Counted from the stretch's first letter, positions 27,181-36,351 are shown. The stretch is 64,000 bases of DNA from Brevibacterium siliguriense (GCF_900105315.1 NZ_LT629766.1:620001-684000); one strand, 5' to 3'. The notes: generated from the sequence alone by a model not told the origin. Program-made: numbers and translations.

Positions 27181-27395
27181 TCGTCGTCGATGAGATGCAG
27201 AGCGCTGCCTTTGTGGGCGGCGATGTGATCGGTCTTGTCGCTCTTGATCTCGTACTGCGGGTCCTCTGCCGAGGTGTGGCGACGATGTCCCTTGTAGTCG
27301 AAGTCGGCAGTGTGGACCTTCGTGATACGACCGGAGACCTTCCCGGCCTCGGAGTTCCAGCCCACGCGGTCACCGACCGAGTATTCGGTTGCCAT
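27177..27395 (-). CDS. DUF2945 (hypervirulence-associated TUDOR-like) small protein
   Basis: The 72 residues form a short beta-rich domain. YSVGDRVGWNSEAGKVSGRI at the start and YKGHRRHTSAEDPQYEIKSD in the middle are typical of DUF2945 proteins. The function is not established. AGGAGG precedes the ATG. It is coupled to the DUF488 gene by an ATGA overlap. Confidence 0.85.
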   Translation of the reverse strand: MATEYSVGDRVGWNSEAGKVSGRITKVHTADFDYKGHRRHTSAEDPQYEIKSDKTDHIAAHKGSALHLIDDE

Positions 27396-27455
27396 GCTTC
27401 CTCCTTGCCTGGGTCTGTGATCCTATCTGCAGTGTACGACCCTGAACCCGCCTCC

Positions 27456-28631
27456 TCAGTTCTCGGAGAGGTCGGCGATGAGGGCGTCGATAAACGATTC
27501 GCAGGCGGCGATCTGGTCGAGTTCGATGAACTCGTCGGGAGCGTGAGCCTGGGCGATGTCTCCGGGACCGCAGACGACGGTCGGGATGCCGGCTTCAGAG
27601 AACAGTCCCGCCTCGGTGCCGTAGGTGACCTTGTCATCAGTGGCGACCCCGCCCCAGTTTGCGGCGAGCGAGACGATGTCCGCATCGGCCGGAGTCTCGC
27701 AGCCGGGAGCTTCGGCTTCGATCGTGAAGTCGACACCGGCGGCCTCGTTCTCGGCGGCCATCGCACGACCGAGACGCTGAGCCTCGGCGCGGAAGCGTTC
27801 GATGAGGGCCTCGCGGTCCACGGAACCGAGAGATCGGAACTCGAACTGGACGGTCGCCTCGGCGGGGATGGTGTTCACGGCGATGCCGCCGGTGAACGTA
27901 TTCGCCGTAACCGAGGTGAAGGGCACGACGTAGGCCTCGTCGAAGGGCCCTTCGGTTCGGAATTCGGCTGCGACCGCGTGGACGAAGGCGACGAATTCGG
28001 AGGCATAGGCGATGGCATTGACGCCTTCGGGGGTAAGCGAGGAGTGGGCGGCGACGCCATGGAAGTCGACGCGGAAGACGTTCATCGATTTGTGGCCGCG
28101 GATGGCGCGCATGCTCGAGGGCTCGCCGACGATGCAGCCGCGGGGCGCCAGGCCCTCCTCGGTGATGGCCTCGACGAGGGAGATGGCGCCCACGCAGCCG
28201 ATCTCTTCGTCATAGGAGAAGGCGAGGTGGATGGGTTCGCTGAGCTTCGCGGATTTGAGCGCTTCTAGGCGGGAGAGGATGACGCCGATGAAGGACTTCA
28301 TGTCGGCGCTTCCGCGGGCATATAACTTTTCGTCGCGGACCTCTGGGGTAAACGGGTTCGAGGACCATTCCTGGCCGTCGACGGGGACGACGTCGGTGTG
28401 CCCGGACAGGACGATGCCGCCTGTGGTCGTGCCGTCGGCTGCGGGAATGGTTGCGAGCAGGTTCGCCTTCGTACCCTCCGGGTTCGGGATCCGGCGTGAT
28501 TCGATGCCGGCGGCCTGGAGGCGGGCTTCGACGTGGTCGATGAGCGGGAGGTTCGTGTCCCGGCTCGTCGTGTCAAAGGTGATGAGATTCGTGATCTCGG
28601 TGATGGTGGCGTCGGCGGGTGTCGCTGGCAC
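27456..28631 (-). CDS. M20 family metallopeptidase, ArgE/acetylornithine-deacetylase type
   Basis: The 391 residues have M20 zinc motifs: SGHTDVVPVDGQEW (first His/Asp ligands), LYARGSADMKSF (bridging Asp), SYDEEIGC (catalytic and metal Glu) and a C-terminal HAPDEF histidine. A dimerisation lid domain lies in the middle. The family removes N-acyl groups from amino acids; the best overall match is N-acetylornithine deacetylase, but the substrate is not proven. A longer frame begins at 28685, but AGGAG sits five bases before GTG 28631, which I therefore prefer. No arginine-synthesis gene is adjacent. Confidence 0.85.
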   Translation of the reverse strand: MPATPADATITEITNLITFDTTSRDTNLPLIDHVEARLQAAGIESRRIPNPEGTKANLLATIPAADGTTTGGIVLSGHTDVVPVDGQEWSSNPFTPEVRDEKLYARGSADMKSFIGVILSRLEALKSAKLSEPIHLAFSYDEEIGCVGAISLVEAITEEGLAPRGCIVGEPSSMRAIRGHKSMNVFRVDFHGVAAHSSLTPEGVNAIAYASEFVAFVHAVAAEFRTEGPFDEAYVVPFTSVTANTFTGGIAVNTIPAEATVQFEFRSLGSVDREALIERFRAEAQRLGRAMAAENEAAGVDFTIEAEAPGCETPADADIVSLAANWGGVATDDKVTYGTEAGLFSEAGIPTVVCGPGDIAQAHAPDEFIELDQIAACESFIDALIADLSEN

Positions 28632-28853
28632 GACTGCTCCTGACTCTCGGATGCGGTTGGTCTCGGTTCGGTCAGATCGCTGCATCTGCGGGAGGGCCGC
28701 GGTGGTCCCAGAGGGGACGTGGTCCCCGTGCAGGACAGCGGTGACCAGACTCTCCTCACTCTACGTGCCGGGCTGGTGGCGCGTGGGGTCGGCCCAGTGG
28801 TTGGGCACTGCCCAGCATTGGGCGCGCAGCTTTTGAACCTGAGCGTCCCATGT

Positions 28854-29723
28854 TCAGACCCCGGCGAGGACGAGAAGTGCCTCGTTCCGCGCATCGAGAC
28901 CGTCGTTGGGGATTTCGGCGGACATCTCTTCGCGCATGACCGCTCTCTTCACCGGATCCATCGTCAGCTGAGCCGAGTAGGTGAAGACCATCGACAGCCA
29001 CTCATGCCGTGAATAGCGGAGGTTTTCGACGAAAGTGGCCTCATTCGGGGTGAAACCGGCATCCCGCAGTTGCGTGAGAGCCGGATGTTCGACGGGTTCA
29101 GCCTTCCGCACGGTCGCAGCCGTCGTGCTGTTCGCGCCCGCCGCTGGGTTCGCTGCGGTGCCCCGACATGCCAGCGAACCGAGGCTCGCGGTTGTGCCGT
29201 CGGCATGAAAGCGACCGGCGATCGCATCGAGACGGGTCTTCAGCTCACTGATGGGTTCGATATCGTTCCAGGCCAGAGCCAGAATTCCACCGGGGCGGAG
29301 CACCGTGCGAACTTTCGGCAGAGCAACCAGAGGATCGACCCAGTGGAAGGACTGACCGAAGCTGACGAGATCGAAGGTCCGGCCGTGCGGGTCCCAGTCC
29401 TCGAACGTCGAAACGTCCACATCGAGACCTTTTGACCGAGCGACCGCAGCCATCTCGTCATCCGGTTCGACGGCGAGGACCTCAGCGCCTGCTGACCGGA
29501 GCTGGGCCGCGAGAATGCCGGTGCCAGACCCGACATCGAGGAGGCGCGGGGCATCCGAGGTTCGATCGCTGGTGGAGGAATCCGTTCGGGAGTCGGTGCC
29601 AATTGCGGCCGCTTGCATGATCGCTGAGATGAGCGCAACAGGGTACTTCGGCCGGAAGGCATCGTAGTCGTGGGCCACCTCGCCGAAGGATTCCGCACGT
29701 TCTCGATTCTCGAAGTATTCCAT
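28854..29723 (-). CDS. Class I SAM-dependent methyltransferase
   Basis: The 289 residues have a SAM motif I at about 64-72 (LLDVGSGTGILAAQL), an acidic motif II (VLAVEPDDEM) and a post-motif region DLVSFGQSFHWVD typical of the SAM_MT_11/UbiE-like group. The C-terminal half carries an Ala/Gly/Thr-rich insertion at about residues 175-200 that looks disordered. The substrate is unknown. It stands alone on the minus strand with no obvious operon partner. Confidence 0.8.
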   Translation of the reverse strand: MEYFENRERAESFGEVAHDYDAFRPKYPVALISAIMQAAAIGTDSRTDSSTSDRTSDAPRLLDVGSGTGILAAQLRSAGAEVLAVEPDDEMAAVARSKGLDVDVSTFEDWDPHGRTFDLVSFGQSFHWVDPLVALPKVRTVLRPGGILALAWNDIEPISELKTRLDAIAGRFHADGTTASLGSLACRGTAANPAAGANSTTAATVRKAEPVEHPALTQLRDAGFTPNEATFVENLRYSRHEWLSMVFTYSAQLTMDPVKRAVMREEMSAEIPNDGLDARNEALLVLAGV

Positions 29724-29799
29724 CCACGAAGCCTAACGTTCCGCGGTCGGGCAGGGCCGCCTCGGCGAGTTGATGAGAATTCATCGGCACCGGAAAGGA

Positions 29800-30060
29800 T
29801 CAGAACGAGATCGACTCAGGGCCGGGGAACTCCGCGAAGCTCAGGTCATCATCGATAGGTGCCAGCTCGAGATAGCTGGGGGTGTCGTCATCAATGAAGA
29901 GCAGGAGCATCGCCCCAGGTGTGCCCGCATGGAGAACCACACGATCCGACCAGTCCCCGTCGCCGCCCTGGTCGTCGCAGTGCTCATCGGCGAGGCGATT
30001 CCGCGGGCGCATTTCGATGCTCGGGCAGGTTCCACAGTCGCATTGACTGGTGACCATCAC
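29800..30060 (-). CDS. Small acidic hypothetical protein, start uncertain
   Basis: The 86-residue frame from GTG 30060 has a CDCGTCPSIEM motif with three cysteines near the N-terminus and an acidic C-terminus. The same frame remains open upstream to beyond 30200. There it reads in a coding-like way (for example FTPEQRQSWDPPEP and EQRQIWQRRLGEV), but no ATG, GTG or TTG occurs in that stretch. Either the start is unusual or the true start codon has been lost. I do not recognise the family; the CxCxxC pattern could bind a metal. Confidence 0.55.
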   Translation of the reverse strand: MMVTSQCDCGTCPSIEMRPRNRLADEHCDDQGGDGDWSDRVVLHAGTPGAMLLLFIDDDTPSYLELAPIDDDLSFAEFPGPESISF

Positions 30061-30315
30061 CTCGCCGAGGCGGCGTTGCCAGATCTGACGCTGTTCGTTC
30101 GAAATGGGCTCGGGTGGATCCCAGCTTTGCCGTTGCTCAGGAGTGAAGTCCGTGAACCGGGGAGTTATGAGAGGAACGACGTGGGGTGTCGGCTGTGTTC
30201 GTGAGGGAACGGTGAGGGACGGCGGGCTTCTCCGCAGAATTCCCAGGTGCGAACCAGCCGGCGGATGCGTGTGGAGACGCCGGGTTTCGCTAAAGTCGTG
30301 GAGCAGGGGGTAACG

Positions 30316-31632
30316 ATGTCGATCGAGAAGACACCATCCGTACCGCGCTTCGGCGACGGAAGCGGAATTGGCGGGCCTGCCGAGCTGACGCCGGAGGATC
30401 AGGAACGCGCTCGCGGGCTGAAGAAGATGCGCACGCTCGCGCTCTCACTGCTCATCCTCGCGACCCTCATCTTCCTCTCCACCCACCTCTTCACCGACAA
30501 CACCGGCGTCTGGGGATTCGTCTCCCGCGCCTCCGAGGCCGCGATGATCGGCGCGATCGCCGACTGGTTCGCCGTCACCGCGCTCTTCCGCCATCCTCTC
30601 GGTCTGCCGATCCCGCACACCGCGATCATTCCGCGCAAGAAGGACACCCTCGGTGCGAGTCTGTCGGCCTTCGTTGCCGCGAATTTCCTCCACGCCGAGG
30701 CGGTATCGACGAAGATCCGATCCGCCGCGATCTCCCATCGAGCCGGGAAATGGCTGGCCAAGCCCGCCAACCGAGACATCGTCGTCGACCGTGCCGCAGG
30801 AGGACTCGAATATGTGCTCGCGCGCATCGATGATGACTCCATCAAAGCGTTGACCAGGAACGTCATCATTCCGCGGCTCGTAGCCACTCGGAAGACCCCG
30901 GTGCTGGCTCAGCTGCTGCGCCAGATCGTGCTCGACGGTGCCCACCACAAACTCGTCGACCTCATCGTCGCCGAAGCATACTCCTGGCTAGGTGACAATC
31001 CGCAGGTCATCGACGAGATCGTCCATAATCGGGCGCCTTCCTGGGTGCCCGACTTCGTCAACGAACAATTGGCGAATCGGCTGCAGTGCGAGGTGCTCGG
31101 CTGGATCGCCGACGTCCGCGACAACGAATACCACAAAGCGCGACAGGCGCTGGATGCGTGGCTCGTCGACCTCTCCGACGACCTCGAATCCGACTCATCT
31201 CTGTCCCAGCGGGCCGAAGAAATCTTCAACGACCTGCTCAGTCAGGAGGGAGTCGTCGACTCCGTCCTCGAGATCTGGGGTTCGCTCAAACAGCTGCTGC
31301 GCGAGGCCATCATCGACGAAAGCGGCGAAGTCCGCGCCCGCATCTGGCAGCTCATCGGTGAATTCGCCGAACGGCTGCAGGCGGACTCGGATTTCTCCCG
31401 CCGCATCGACGACCGGATCGCCACCACGGCCGGTGATCTGGCCGAGAGCTTCGGCCCCGAGATCGCCAGCGTCATCTCCGACACCATCGAGCGCTGGGAC
31501 GCGAAGGAAGCGGCCGAGCGCATCGAACTCTACGTCGGCCGCGACCTCCAGTACATCCGCATCAACGGCACTGTCATCGGGGCGCTCGTCGGCCTCGTGA
31601 TCCACACCGTCATCGTGCTGCTGCCGGGGTGA
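30316..31632 (+). CDS. DUF445 family membrane protein
   Basis: The 438 residues have a hydrophobic helix near residues 35-55 (LALSLLILATLIFLSTHLF), the DUF445 signature AMIGAIADWFAVTALFRHPLGLPIPHT (about 70-96, quoted in two overlapping parts: AMIGAIADWFAVTALF and HPLGLPIPHT), a long helical cytoplasmic or periplasmic region, and a C-terminal hydrophobic helix (VIGALVGLVIHTVIVLLPG). The function is unknown. GGGGG stands before ATG 30316; a longer frame from 30247 lacks a convincing ribosome site. Confidence 0.85.
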   Translation: MSIEKTPSVPRFGDGSGIGGPAELTPEDQERARGLKKMRTLALSLLILATLIFLSTHLFTDNTGVWGFVSRASEAAMIGAIADWFAVTALFRHPLGLPIPHTAIIPRKKDTLGASLSAFVAANFLHAEAVSTKIRSAAISHRAGKWLAKPANRDIVVDRAAGGLEYVLARIDDDSIKALTRNVIIPRLVATRKTPVLAQLLRQIVLDGAHHKLVDLIVAEAYSWLGDNPQVIDEIVHNRAPSWVPDFVNEQLANRLQCEVLGWIADVRDNEYHKARQALDAWLVDLSDDLESDSSLSQRAEEIFNDLLSQEGVVDSVLEIWGSLKQLLREAIIDESGEVRARIWQLIGEFAERLQADSDFSRRIDDRIATTAGDLAESFGPEIASVISDTIERWDAKEAAERIELYVGRDLQYIRINGTVIGALVGLVIHTVIVLLPG

Positions 31633-31694
31633 GTGCGACCCGAATGAGGCGCTGACGCATACTCGCCCTCAGGCCGCTCGACCTTCTCAGCTGC

Positions 31695-32087
31695 TCAGCC
31701 CTCGGACTGATGGACGAGTTGGATGAGGTTGCCGACCGTATCGTCGAGCACGGCCGTGGTGATCGGGCCCATCGTCGTGGGTTCTTGGGTGAAGGTGACG
31801 CCGAGGCTGCTCAGCCGTTCGTATTCGGCCTGGACATCGTCGACGGCGAACTGATTCATCGGAATCCCATCGGCCACGAGCGCCTCGGTGAAGGGCACCA
31901 CCGCAGGATGCGAATTGGGTTCGAGGACGATCTCGACTCCGTCCGGTTCCTCGGGTGTGACCACGGTCAGCCACCGGGGACCGCCCATGTCGATATCGTG
32001 CTTGAGGATGAAGCCGAGCTTGTCCGTGTAGAAGTCCAAGGCCCTCTGCTGATCGGTGACGAAGATGGATGTCCAGTTGATCTTCAT
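31695..32087 (-). CDS. VOC (glyoxalase/bleomycin-resistance-like) protein
   Basis: The 130-residue single VOC module has two beta-alpha-beta-beta-beta repeats: WTSIFVTDQQRALDFYTDKL at the start and a C-terminal LDDTVGNLIQLVHQ, with candidate metal residues His/Glu at the usual strand ends. The substrate is unknown. Its start overlaps the ArsR stop by 4 bases, so expression is coupled to that regulator. ArsR-VOC pairs are common in actinobacteria and usually self-regulated. Confidence 0.85.
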   Translation of the reverse strand: MKINWTSIFVTDQQRALDFYTDKLGFILKHDIDMGGPRWLTVVTPEEPDGVEIVLEPNSHPAVVPFTEALVADGIPMNQFAVDDVQAEYERLSSLGVTFTQEPTTMGPITTAVLDDTVGNLIQLVHQSEG

Positions 32088-32422
32088 GACTGTTCCTCTG
32101 TTTCGGTGGATTGTCGATTCTTGGCGTCTGCCGCCCCGCGCGAAGATCGAGACGCATTGCGTGGCCAGCGAGCGGTGATCTCTTCCAACGGGCTGGGGTC
32201 GATCTGGTGGAACTTGAAACGGCCCTCTTTCCTCGACCTGACCAGTCTGGCGGATTCCAGTGCCTCAAGATGTTGAGACACTGCCTGCCTCGACAGGCCG
32301 AGCCCGTGTTTGTTGGTCAGTCGTGCGCAGATCTCGAAAAGCGTCTGGTCGTCTCTTTCGCAGAGCTCATCGAGAATCGTGCGTCTCGTCGAATCGGCGA
32401 TGGCCCGGTAGATGTCAACCAC
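32084..32422 (-). CDS. ArsR family transcriptional regulator
   Basis: From GTG 32422 the protein has 112 residues with a winged helix-turn-helix: VDIYRAIADSTRRTILDEL, then SRQAVSQHLEALESARLVRS as recognition helix and wing. No metal-binding cysteine motif is visible, so it is probably not a metal sensor. A TTG at 32440 extends the frame by six residues, but it would run into the palindrome at 32435-32454; I prefer 32422. It is coupled to the VOC gene downstream. Confidence 0.85.
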   Translation of the reverse strand: MVDIYRAIADSTRRTILDELCERDDQTLFEICARLTNKHGLGLSRQAVSQHLEALESARLVRSRKEGRFKFHQIDPSPLEEITARWPRNASRSSRGAADAKNRQSTETEEQS

Positions 32423-32434
32423 AACCGCAACGAT

Positions 32435-32454
32435 AGGCAAGTATTCACTTGCCT
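32435..32454. promoter_or_regulatory. Palindromic operator candidate upstream of arsR
   Basis: AGGCAAGT (32435-32442) and ACTTGCCT (32447-32454) form a perfect 8-bp inverted repeat around ATTC. It lies 13 bases upstream of the preferred ArsR start, where autoregulatory sites of this family usually sit. It also lies in the 171-bp divergent region shared with the ABC transporter. Confidence 0.6.
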
Positions 32455-32593
32455 GTCAATAGATCGTCGGCGCACAGTCGCCGACACGGACCTTCGTGCA
32501 AGGGGGTTTCCGTCAACGGAGGTTGGGAAATCCCTCCCCGGCTGATTGGCTGACCGCATAGTGCCAAGGATCGTTGGGCGAAAACATAGAGAC

Positions 32594-33343
32594 ATGACTT
32601 CTTCACCGAACCCTGCACAGCAGCCCGTCAACCAGCACCCCGCCATCATCACCGCCGGCAACGTCACGAAACACTTCAACCAGACATACGCTCTCGACGG
32701 AGTCGACCTCACGATCGGCCTCGGCGAATCCCTGGCCATCATGGGACCGTCCGGCTCCGGCAAGACGACGCTGCTGCACTGCTTGGCCGGCATCATCAGT
32801 CCCGACAGCGGTCGCATCCGCCTCTCGCCGACCGATCGCAGCGCCGCCGCCGAGATCACCTCCCTCAAGGAATCCGGCCGCACAGCTCTGCGTCGGGAGG
32901 TCTTCGGCTTCGTCTTCCAGCAGGGGCTGCTCCTGCCCGAGCTCACGGCCGTGGACAATGTCGCGCTCGCCGCCATGCTCGCAGGTATGAATCGCGCGGA
33001 CGCCACGCAGCACGCCCGGGCTTGGCTTGATCGTCTCGGACTGAGTGAGCACGTGAACAAGCGGATCGGACAGCTCTCCGGAGGCCAGGCGCAGAGAGTC
33101 GCGATCGCTCGCGCCCAGGTCACCCAGCCCGTCGTCACCTTCGCCGACGAACCGACCGGTGCCCTCGACTCGCGCACCTCCTCCGAAGTCCTCTCCGAGC
33201 TGCTCGGCTCCACCGTCGGCCGCGGATCCACTCTCGTCGTCGTCACCCACGATGAGAACGTCGCCGCCCGCTGCTCTCGTGTCGTCAGACTCGCCGACGG
33301 TCGCATCGTCGCCGACTCGGCAATGCAGGAAGCCGCACAGTGA
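32594..33343 (+). CDS. ABC transporter ATP-binding protein (MacB/LolD-type)
   Basis: The 249 residues have Walker A GPSGSGKTT (about 55-63), a Q-loop (FVFQQGLLLPELT), the ABC signature LSGGQAQRVAIARA, Walker B VVTFADEPTGALDS and the H-loop VVVTHDE. It belongs to the FtsE/LolD/MacB class, which works with FtsX-type permeases; two follow at once. A longer frame from 32546 exists, but ATG 32594 gives the usual length. The stop overlaps the start of the first permease. Confidence 0.9.
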   Translation: MTSSPNPAQQPVNQHPAIITAGNVTKHFNQTYALDGVDLTIGLGESLAIMGPSGSGKTTLLHCLAGIISPDSGRIRLSPTDRSAAAEITSLKESGRTALRREVFGFVFQQGLLLPELTAVDNVALAAMLAGMNRADATQHARAWLDRLGLSEHVNKRIGQLSGGQAQRVAIARAQVTQPVVTFADEPTGALDSRTSSEVLSELLGSTVGRGSTLVVVTHDENVAARCSRVVRLADGRIVADSAMQEAAQ

Positions 33344-34761
33344 TGAATATCCTTCCCATCCTCCTGTCCAGGCAGACCCTGACCTCGATGACGTCGCGGC
33401 TCGTCGGGATCGCCTTCTTCTCCTGCTCGACGATCTTCCTCACCGTGGCCGCTGGCGCCTGGGCGTTCGTCGACCGCCCCGACGTCTCCGGATACGCCGA
33501 GGTGGCCGAGCTCTACCAGCTCCTCGCCGTCCTCGCCACGGTCTTCCTCATCGTTCCCGCGACCAGCCTCGGGGTCGCCTCGGCGAAATTGAGCGCTCGC
33601 CGCCAGGACGAACGACTCTCGACCCTGTCCCTGCTCGGCGCGAAACGCAGCACCATTCGCCTCGTCGCCGTCGCCGAACCCTTCATCCCCGCCTCGCTTG
33701 GCATCCTCGCCGGAATCGGCGGCTACCTGCTGGTCGCCTGGCCGCTCAGCTTCATCACCTTCGTCGGCGAACCCCTGGGCTTTCAGGCCCTGCTCATGCC
33801 GGTCTGGCTGCTCGCCGCAGTCGTCGCGGGCCTGCTGGCCGTGTGCCTGATCGCCTCGCTCATCGGCCTGCGCAAGATCACGATCTCCCCGCTGGGCGTG
33901 CGCACCCGGTCGCTGCCCCGGAGATTCCCCCTGGCCCGCGTCATCACCGCTATCGTGCTCATCCTCATCGTGGCCATCGCGACCTATATCTCCACCCAGA
34001 TGGAGCTCCCGATGGCGGTGACGATCATGTACAGCATCGCCACGATCGGCATCACCCTCCTGCTCATCAGCGTCCTCGGCGTCCTGTGCATCCGCATCCA
34101 CGCCGGCATCGCCGGCAGAATCGCCCGCGGTCCCGCCTCGGTGATGGCGGCAGGAATGATCGCCGACGCCCCGGGCCAATACTGGCGTCGGGTCGCGGGG
34201 CTGTCGATGATCACCTTCATCGCCGTCGTCGGCGGGGCGGGAACGGCCATGATGCGCGGCGGTCAGGAGGACTTCAATGCGGAGGACCGAGCCGTTATGG
34301 ACCCCTACGTCCACCTCGGCGACGATATCTTCACCGGTCTCATCCTCACCCTGGTCATCGCATTCGTCCTCGTCATCGTCTCGGCCACGATCAACCAGGC
34401 CGCCGACATCCTCGACCGCGCCACCACCTACCGTGAGCTCCACGCCGCCGGAATGACCCAGCAGATGATGCACCGGGTGACCGTCAACGCCGTGATGTCG
34501 CCGATCCTGCTGGTCACCGTCGTCTCCCTGTTCCTCGGCGGGATCCTCGCCTGGCTCATGGCCTCGGTGAGCGACCTCGGCGATCCATTCACCATCGGAA
34601 CCGTCGCCGCCGTTCTCGTGGCCGGGGTCGTGATGGTGTGGCTGGGACTGCAGGCCACCCGCCCGCTCGTCCGCCGGGTCACCGAGATCGATCCCGACAA
34701 CCGCACCCTCGCCGAGGCGACCCCTGAGGACCGGGCCACCGCCGAGGCGGCCGTGGCTTGA
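33340..34761 (+). CDS. FtsX-like ABC permease 1
   Basis: The 473 residues contain about ten hydrophobic segments in two similar halves, each with a FtsX-type core. The motif SAKLSARRQDERLSTLSLLG (about 78-97) after helix 2 is repeated almost unchanged in the next gene, showing that the two permeases are paralogues. It starts at GTG 33340 or ATG 33343, overlapping the ATPase stop. Pairs of such permeases with one MacB/LolD ATPase often export or protect against antimicrobial peptides and lipids; the cargo here is unknown. Confidence 0.85.
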   Translation: MMNILPILLSRQTLTSMTSRLVGIAFFSCSTIFLTVAAGAWAFVDRPDVSGYAEVAELYQLLAVLATVFLIVPATSLGVASAKLSARRQDERLSTLSLLGAKRSTIRLVAVAEPFIPASLGILAGIGGYLLVAWPLSFITFVGEPLGFQALLMPVWLLAAVVAGLLAVCLIASLIGLRKITISPLGVRTRSLPRRFPLARVITAIVLILIVAIATYISTQMELPMAVTIMYSIATIGITLLLISVLGVLCIRIHAGIAGRIARGPASVMAAGMIADAPGQYWRRVAGLSMITFIAVVGGAGTAMMRGGQEDFNAEDRAVMDPYVHLGDDIFTGLILTLVIAFVLVIVSATINQAADILDRATTYRELHAAGMTQQMMHRVTVNAVMSPILLVTVVSLFLGGILAWLMASVSDLGDPFTIGTVAAVLVAGVVMVWLGLQATRPLVRRVTEIDPDNRTLAEATPEDRATAEAAVA

Positions 34762-34772
34762 GAGGAGACACC

Positions 34773-36155
34773 ATGTCCACGTCCTTCGCAGCAGTTCCCC
34801 TCGTCCTGGGACGGAGATCGCTGACGTCGCCGAGCTCCGTGCTCGTGACCGCGGCGTTCTTCGCGTGCGCCACGCTGTTCCTCACCGTGGCGGCCGGGGC
34901 CTGGATGTTCTTCCAGGTCCCACCGAGCCCGGATCCCGCAGAGCAGGGCTTCGACATCATGTACAAGACCCTGGCCGGGCTGGCTACGGCTCTGCTGATC
35001 ATCCCCGCCTCCACCCTGGCCTCGGCATCGGCGACGCTGTCGGCACGCCGACAGGATGAACGCCTCTCGACGATGTCGCTGCTCGGGGCCCAGCGCTCCC
35101 AGATCACCGCGCTCGCCGTGGCCGAACCGCTGATTCCCGCCCTGGCCGGCATCATCCTCGGGGTGCTCGGGTATCTCGGGCTGGCGCTGCCGGTCAGCTT
35201 CATCCACTTCATGGGTGAACCCATCGGGTACGCGAACATGCTCATGCCTGCGTGGCTCATCCTCCTCGTGGTCGTCTTCCTCGCACTGGTCTGCGCGGGT
35301 TCGGCGCTGCTGGGCCTGCGCAAGGTCGCGGTCTCCCCGCTAGGGGTGCGGACGAAGAGCCTGGAGCGGAAGTTCCCCGTGGCCAAGGTCATCGTCACGA
35401 TGCTCGCGATCTGCCTGCTGCCGGTCGTGTACGCGCTCACCCAGAGCGGTGGTTTCGGCGCGGGGATCGTGCTGAGCCTGGTGGTCGGATTCTTCGTTCT
35501 CGGGCTCGTCGTCGTCGACCTCCTCGGCGGACTCCTCGTCCGCTGGTTCGCACACCTGTCCGGCGGTCGCGCCAAGACTCCCGCCCGCCTCATCGCGGCC
35601 CGTCTGGTCTCCGACGAACCCAAACGGTTCTGGCGACGCGTATCCGGATTGGCGATGGCCTCGTTCACCGCTGCCGTCTGCGGATCCGGAGTGGCGCTGA
35701 CGCAGGTCGGGCTCGATGCTGCAGGCGGCGATCCGCAGTCGGCGAGCGCCCCCGAGGTCAATCTCTTCCACGACCTGTTCACCGGGGTGCTGCTCGTCAT
35801 GGGCATCGCCATCGTGCTCATCGCCGTCTCGGCAGTGATCAACCAGGTCGCCGACATCTACGACAGGGCCGACACCTTCTCCGACCTCTATGCTGCCGGC
35901 GCCGATCCGCAGCTGCTGCATCGGGCGCTGGTGCGGGCCGTCATGGCCCCGGCGGTCTGGGTGTCCCTGTTGGCCGGAGGACTCGGACTGTTTCTCGTTC
36001 TGCCCCTGGCGGGTGCCGCGCTCGTGTTCAAACCGGTCACATTCCTCACGATCCTGCTCACAGTGGTCATCGGCATCGTCATCATCCGCGGCGGACTGCA
36101 GCTGACGAAGCCGATTCTGCACTCCGTGGCGACGGCCGGGCGGAGTCGGGAGTAA
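34773..36155 (+). CDS. FtsX-like ABC permease 2
   Basis: The 460 residues are a paralogue of the preceding permease with the same layout, including SATLSARRQDERLSTMSLLG. About ten hydrophobic segments are seen. ATG 34773 is preceded by GAGGAGA; the 11-base gap to the upstream gene and shared orientation show one operon. The two permeases probably form a heterodimer with the upstream ATPase. A hairpin terminator follows at 36188. Confidence 0.85.
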   Translation: MSTSFAAVPLVLGRRSLTSPSSVLVTAAFFACATLFLTVAAGAWMFFQVPPSPDPAEQGFDIMYKTLAGLATALLIIPASTLASASATLSARRQDERLSTMSLLGAQRSQITALAVAEPLIPALAGIILGVLGYLGLALPVSFIHFMGEPIGYANMLMPAWLILLVVVFLALVCAGSALLGLRKVAVSPLGVRTKSLERKFPVAKVIVTMLAICLLPVVYALTQSGGFGAGIVLSLVVGFFVLGLVVVDLLGGLLVRWFAHLSGGRAKTPARLIAARLVSDEPKRFWRRVSGLAMASFTAAVCGSGVALTQVGLDAAGGDPQSASAPEVNLFHDLFTGVLLVMGIAIVLIAVSAVINQVADIYDRADTFSDLYAAGADPQLLHRALVRAVMAPAVWVSLLAGGLGLFLVLPLAGAALVFKPVTFLTILLTVVIGIVIIRGGLQLTKPILHSVATAGRSRE

Positions 36156-36187
36156 GTCGCCTACCGGACCCGTGACCTGGACCGTCG

Positions 36188-36226
36188 CCGAGGCGGCTGC
36201 CTGTTGAGGGTGGGCCGTCTCGGTTT
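36188..36226 (+). terminator. Terminator after the ABC transporter operon
   Basis: CCGAGGCGGC (36188-36197) pairs with GCCGTCTCGG (36214-36223) through one G-U pair and is followed by TTT. The stem uses the same CCGAGGCGG word seen in the rplI and 51357 hairpins. Confidence 0.6.
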
Positions 36227-36351
36227 CGAGTCAGTGGCGGCTCCTACGATGGTCGGCATCGGTTCGGTGGGACCAGCATTGGGTCTCCGGGTACAGTTGG
36301 AGCGCACCGATTGAGGGTGTGTCGACACGGCTGTGAGGAAGAGGAAATCGA

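Noticed and set aside
32317-34473. 718-codon minus-strand frame opposite the ABC transporter
   Set aside because: It is antisense to an intact ATPase and permease; its Asp/Gly/Arg/His-rich composition is typical of shadow frames.
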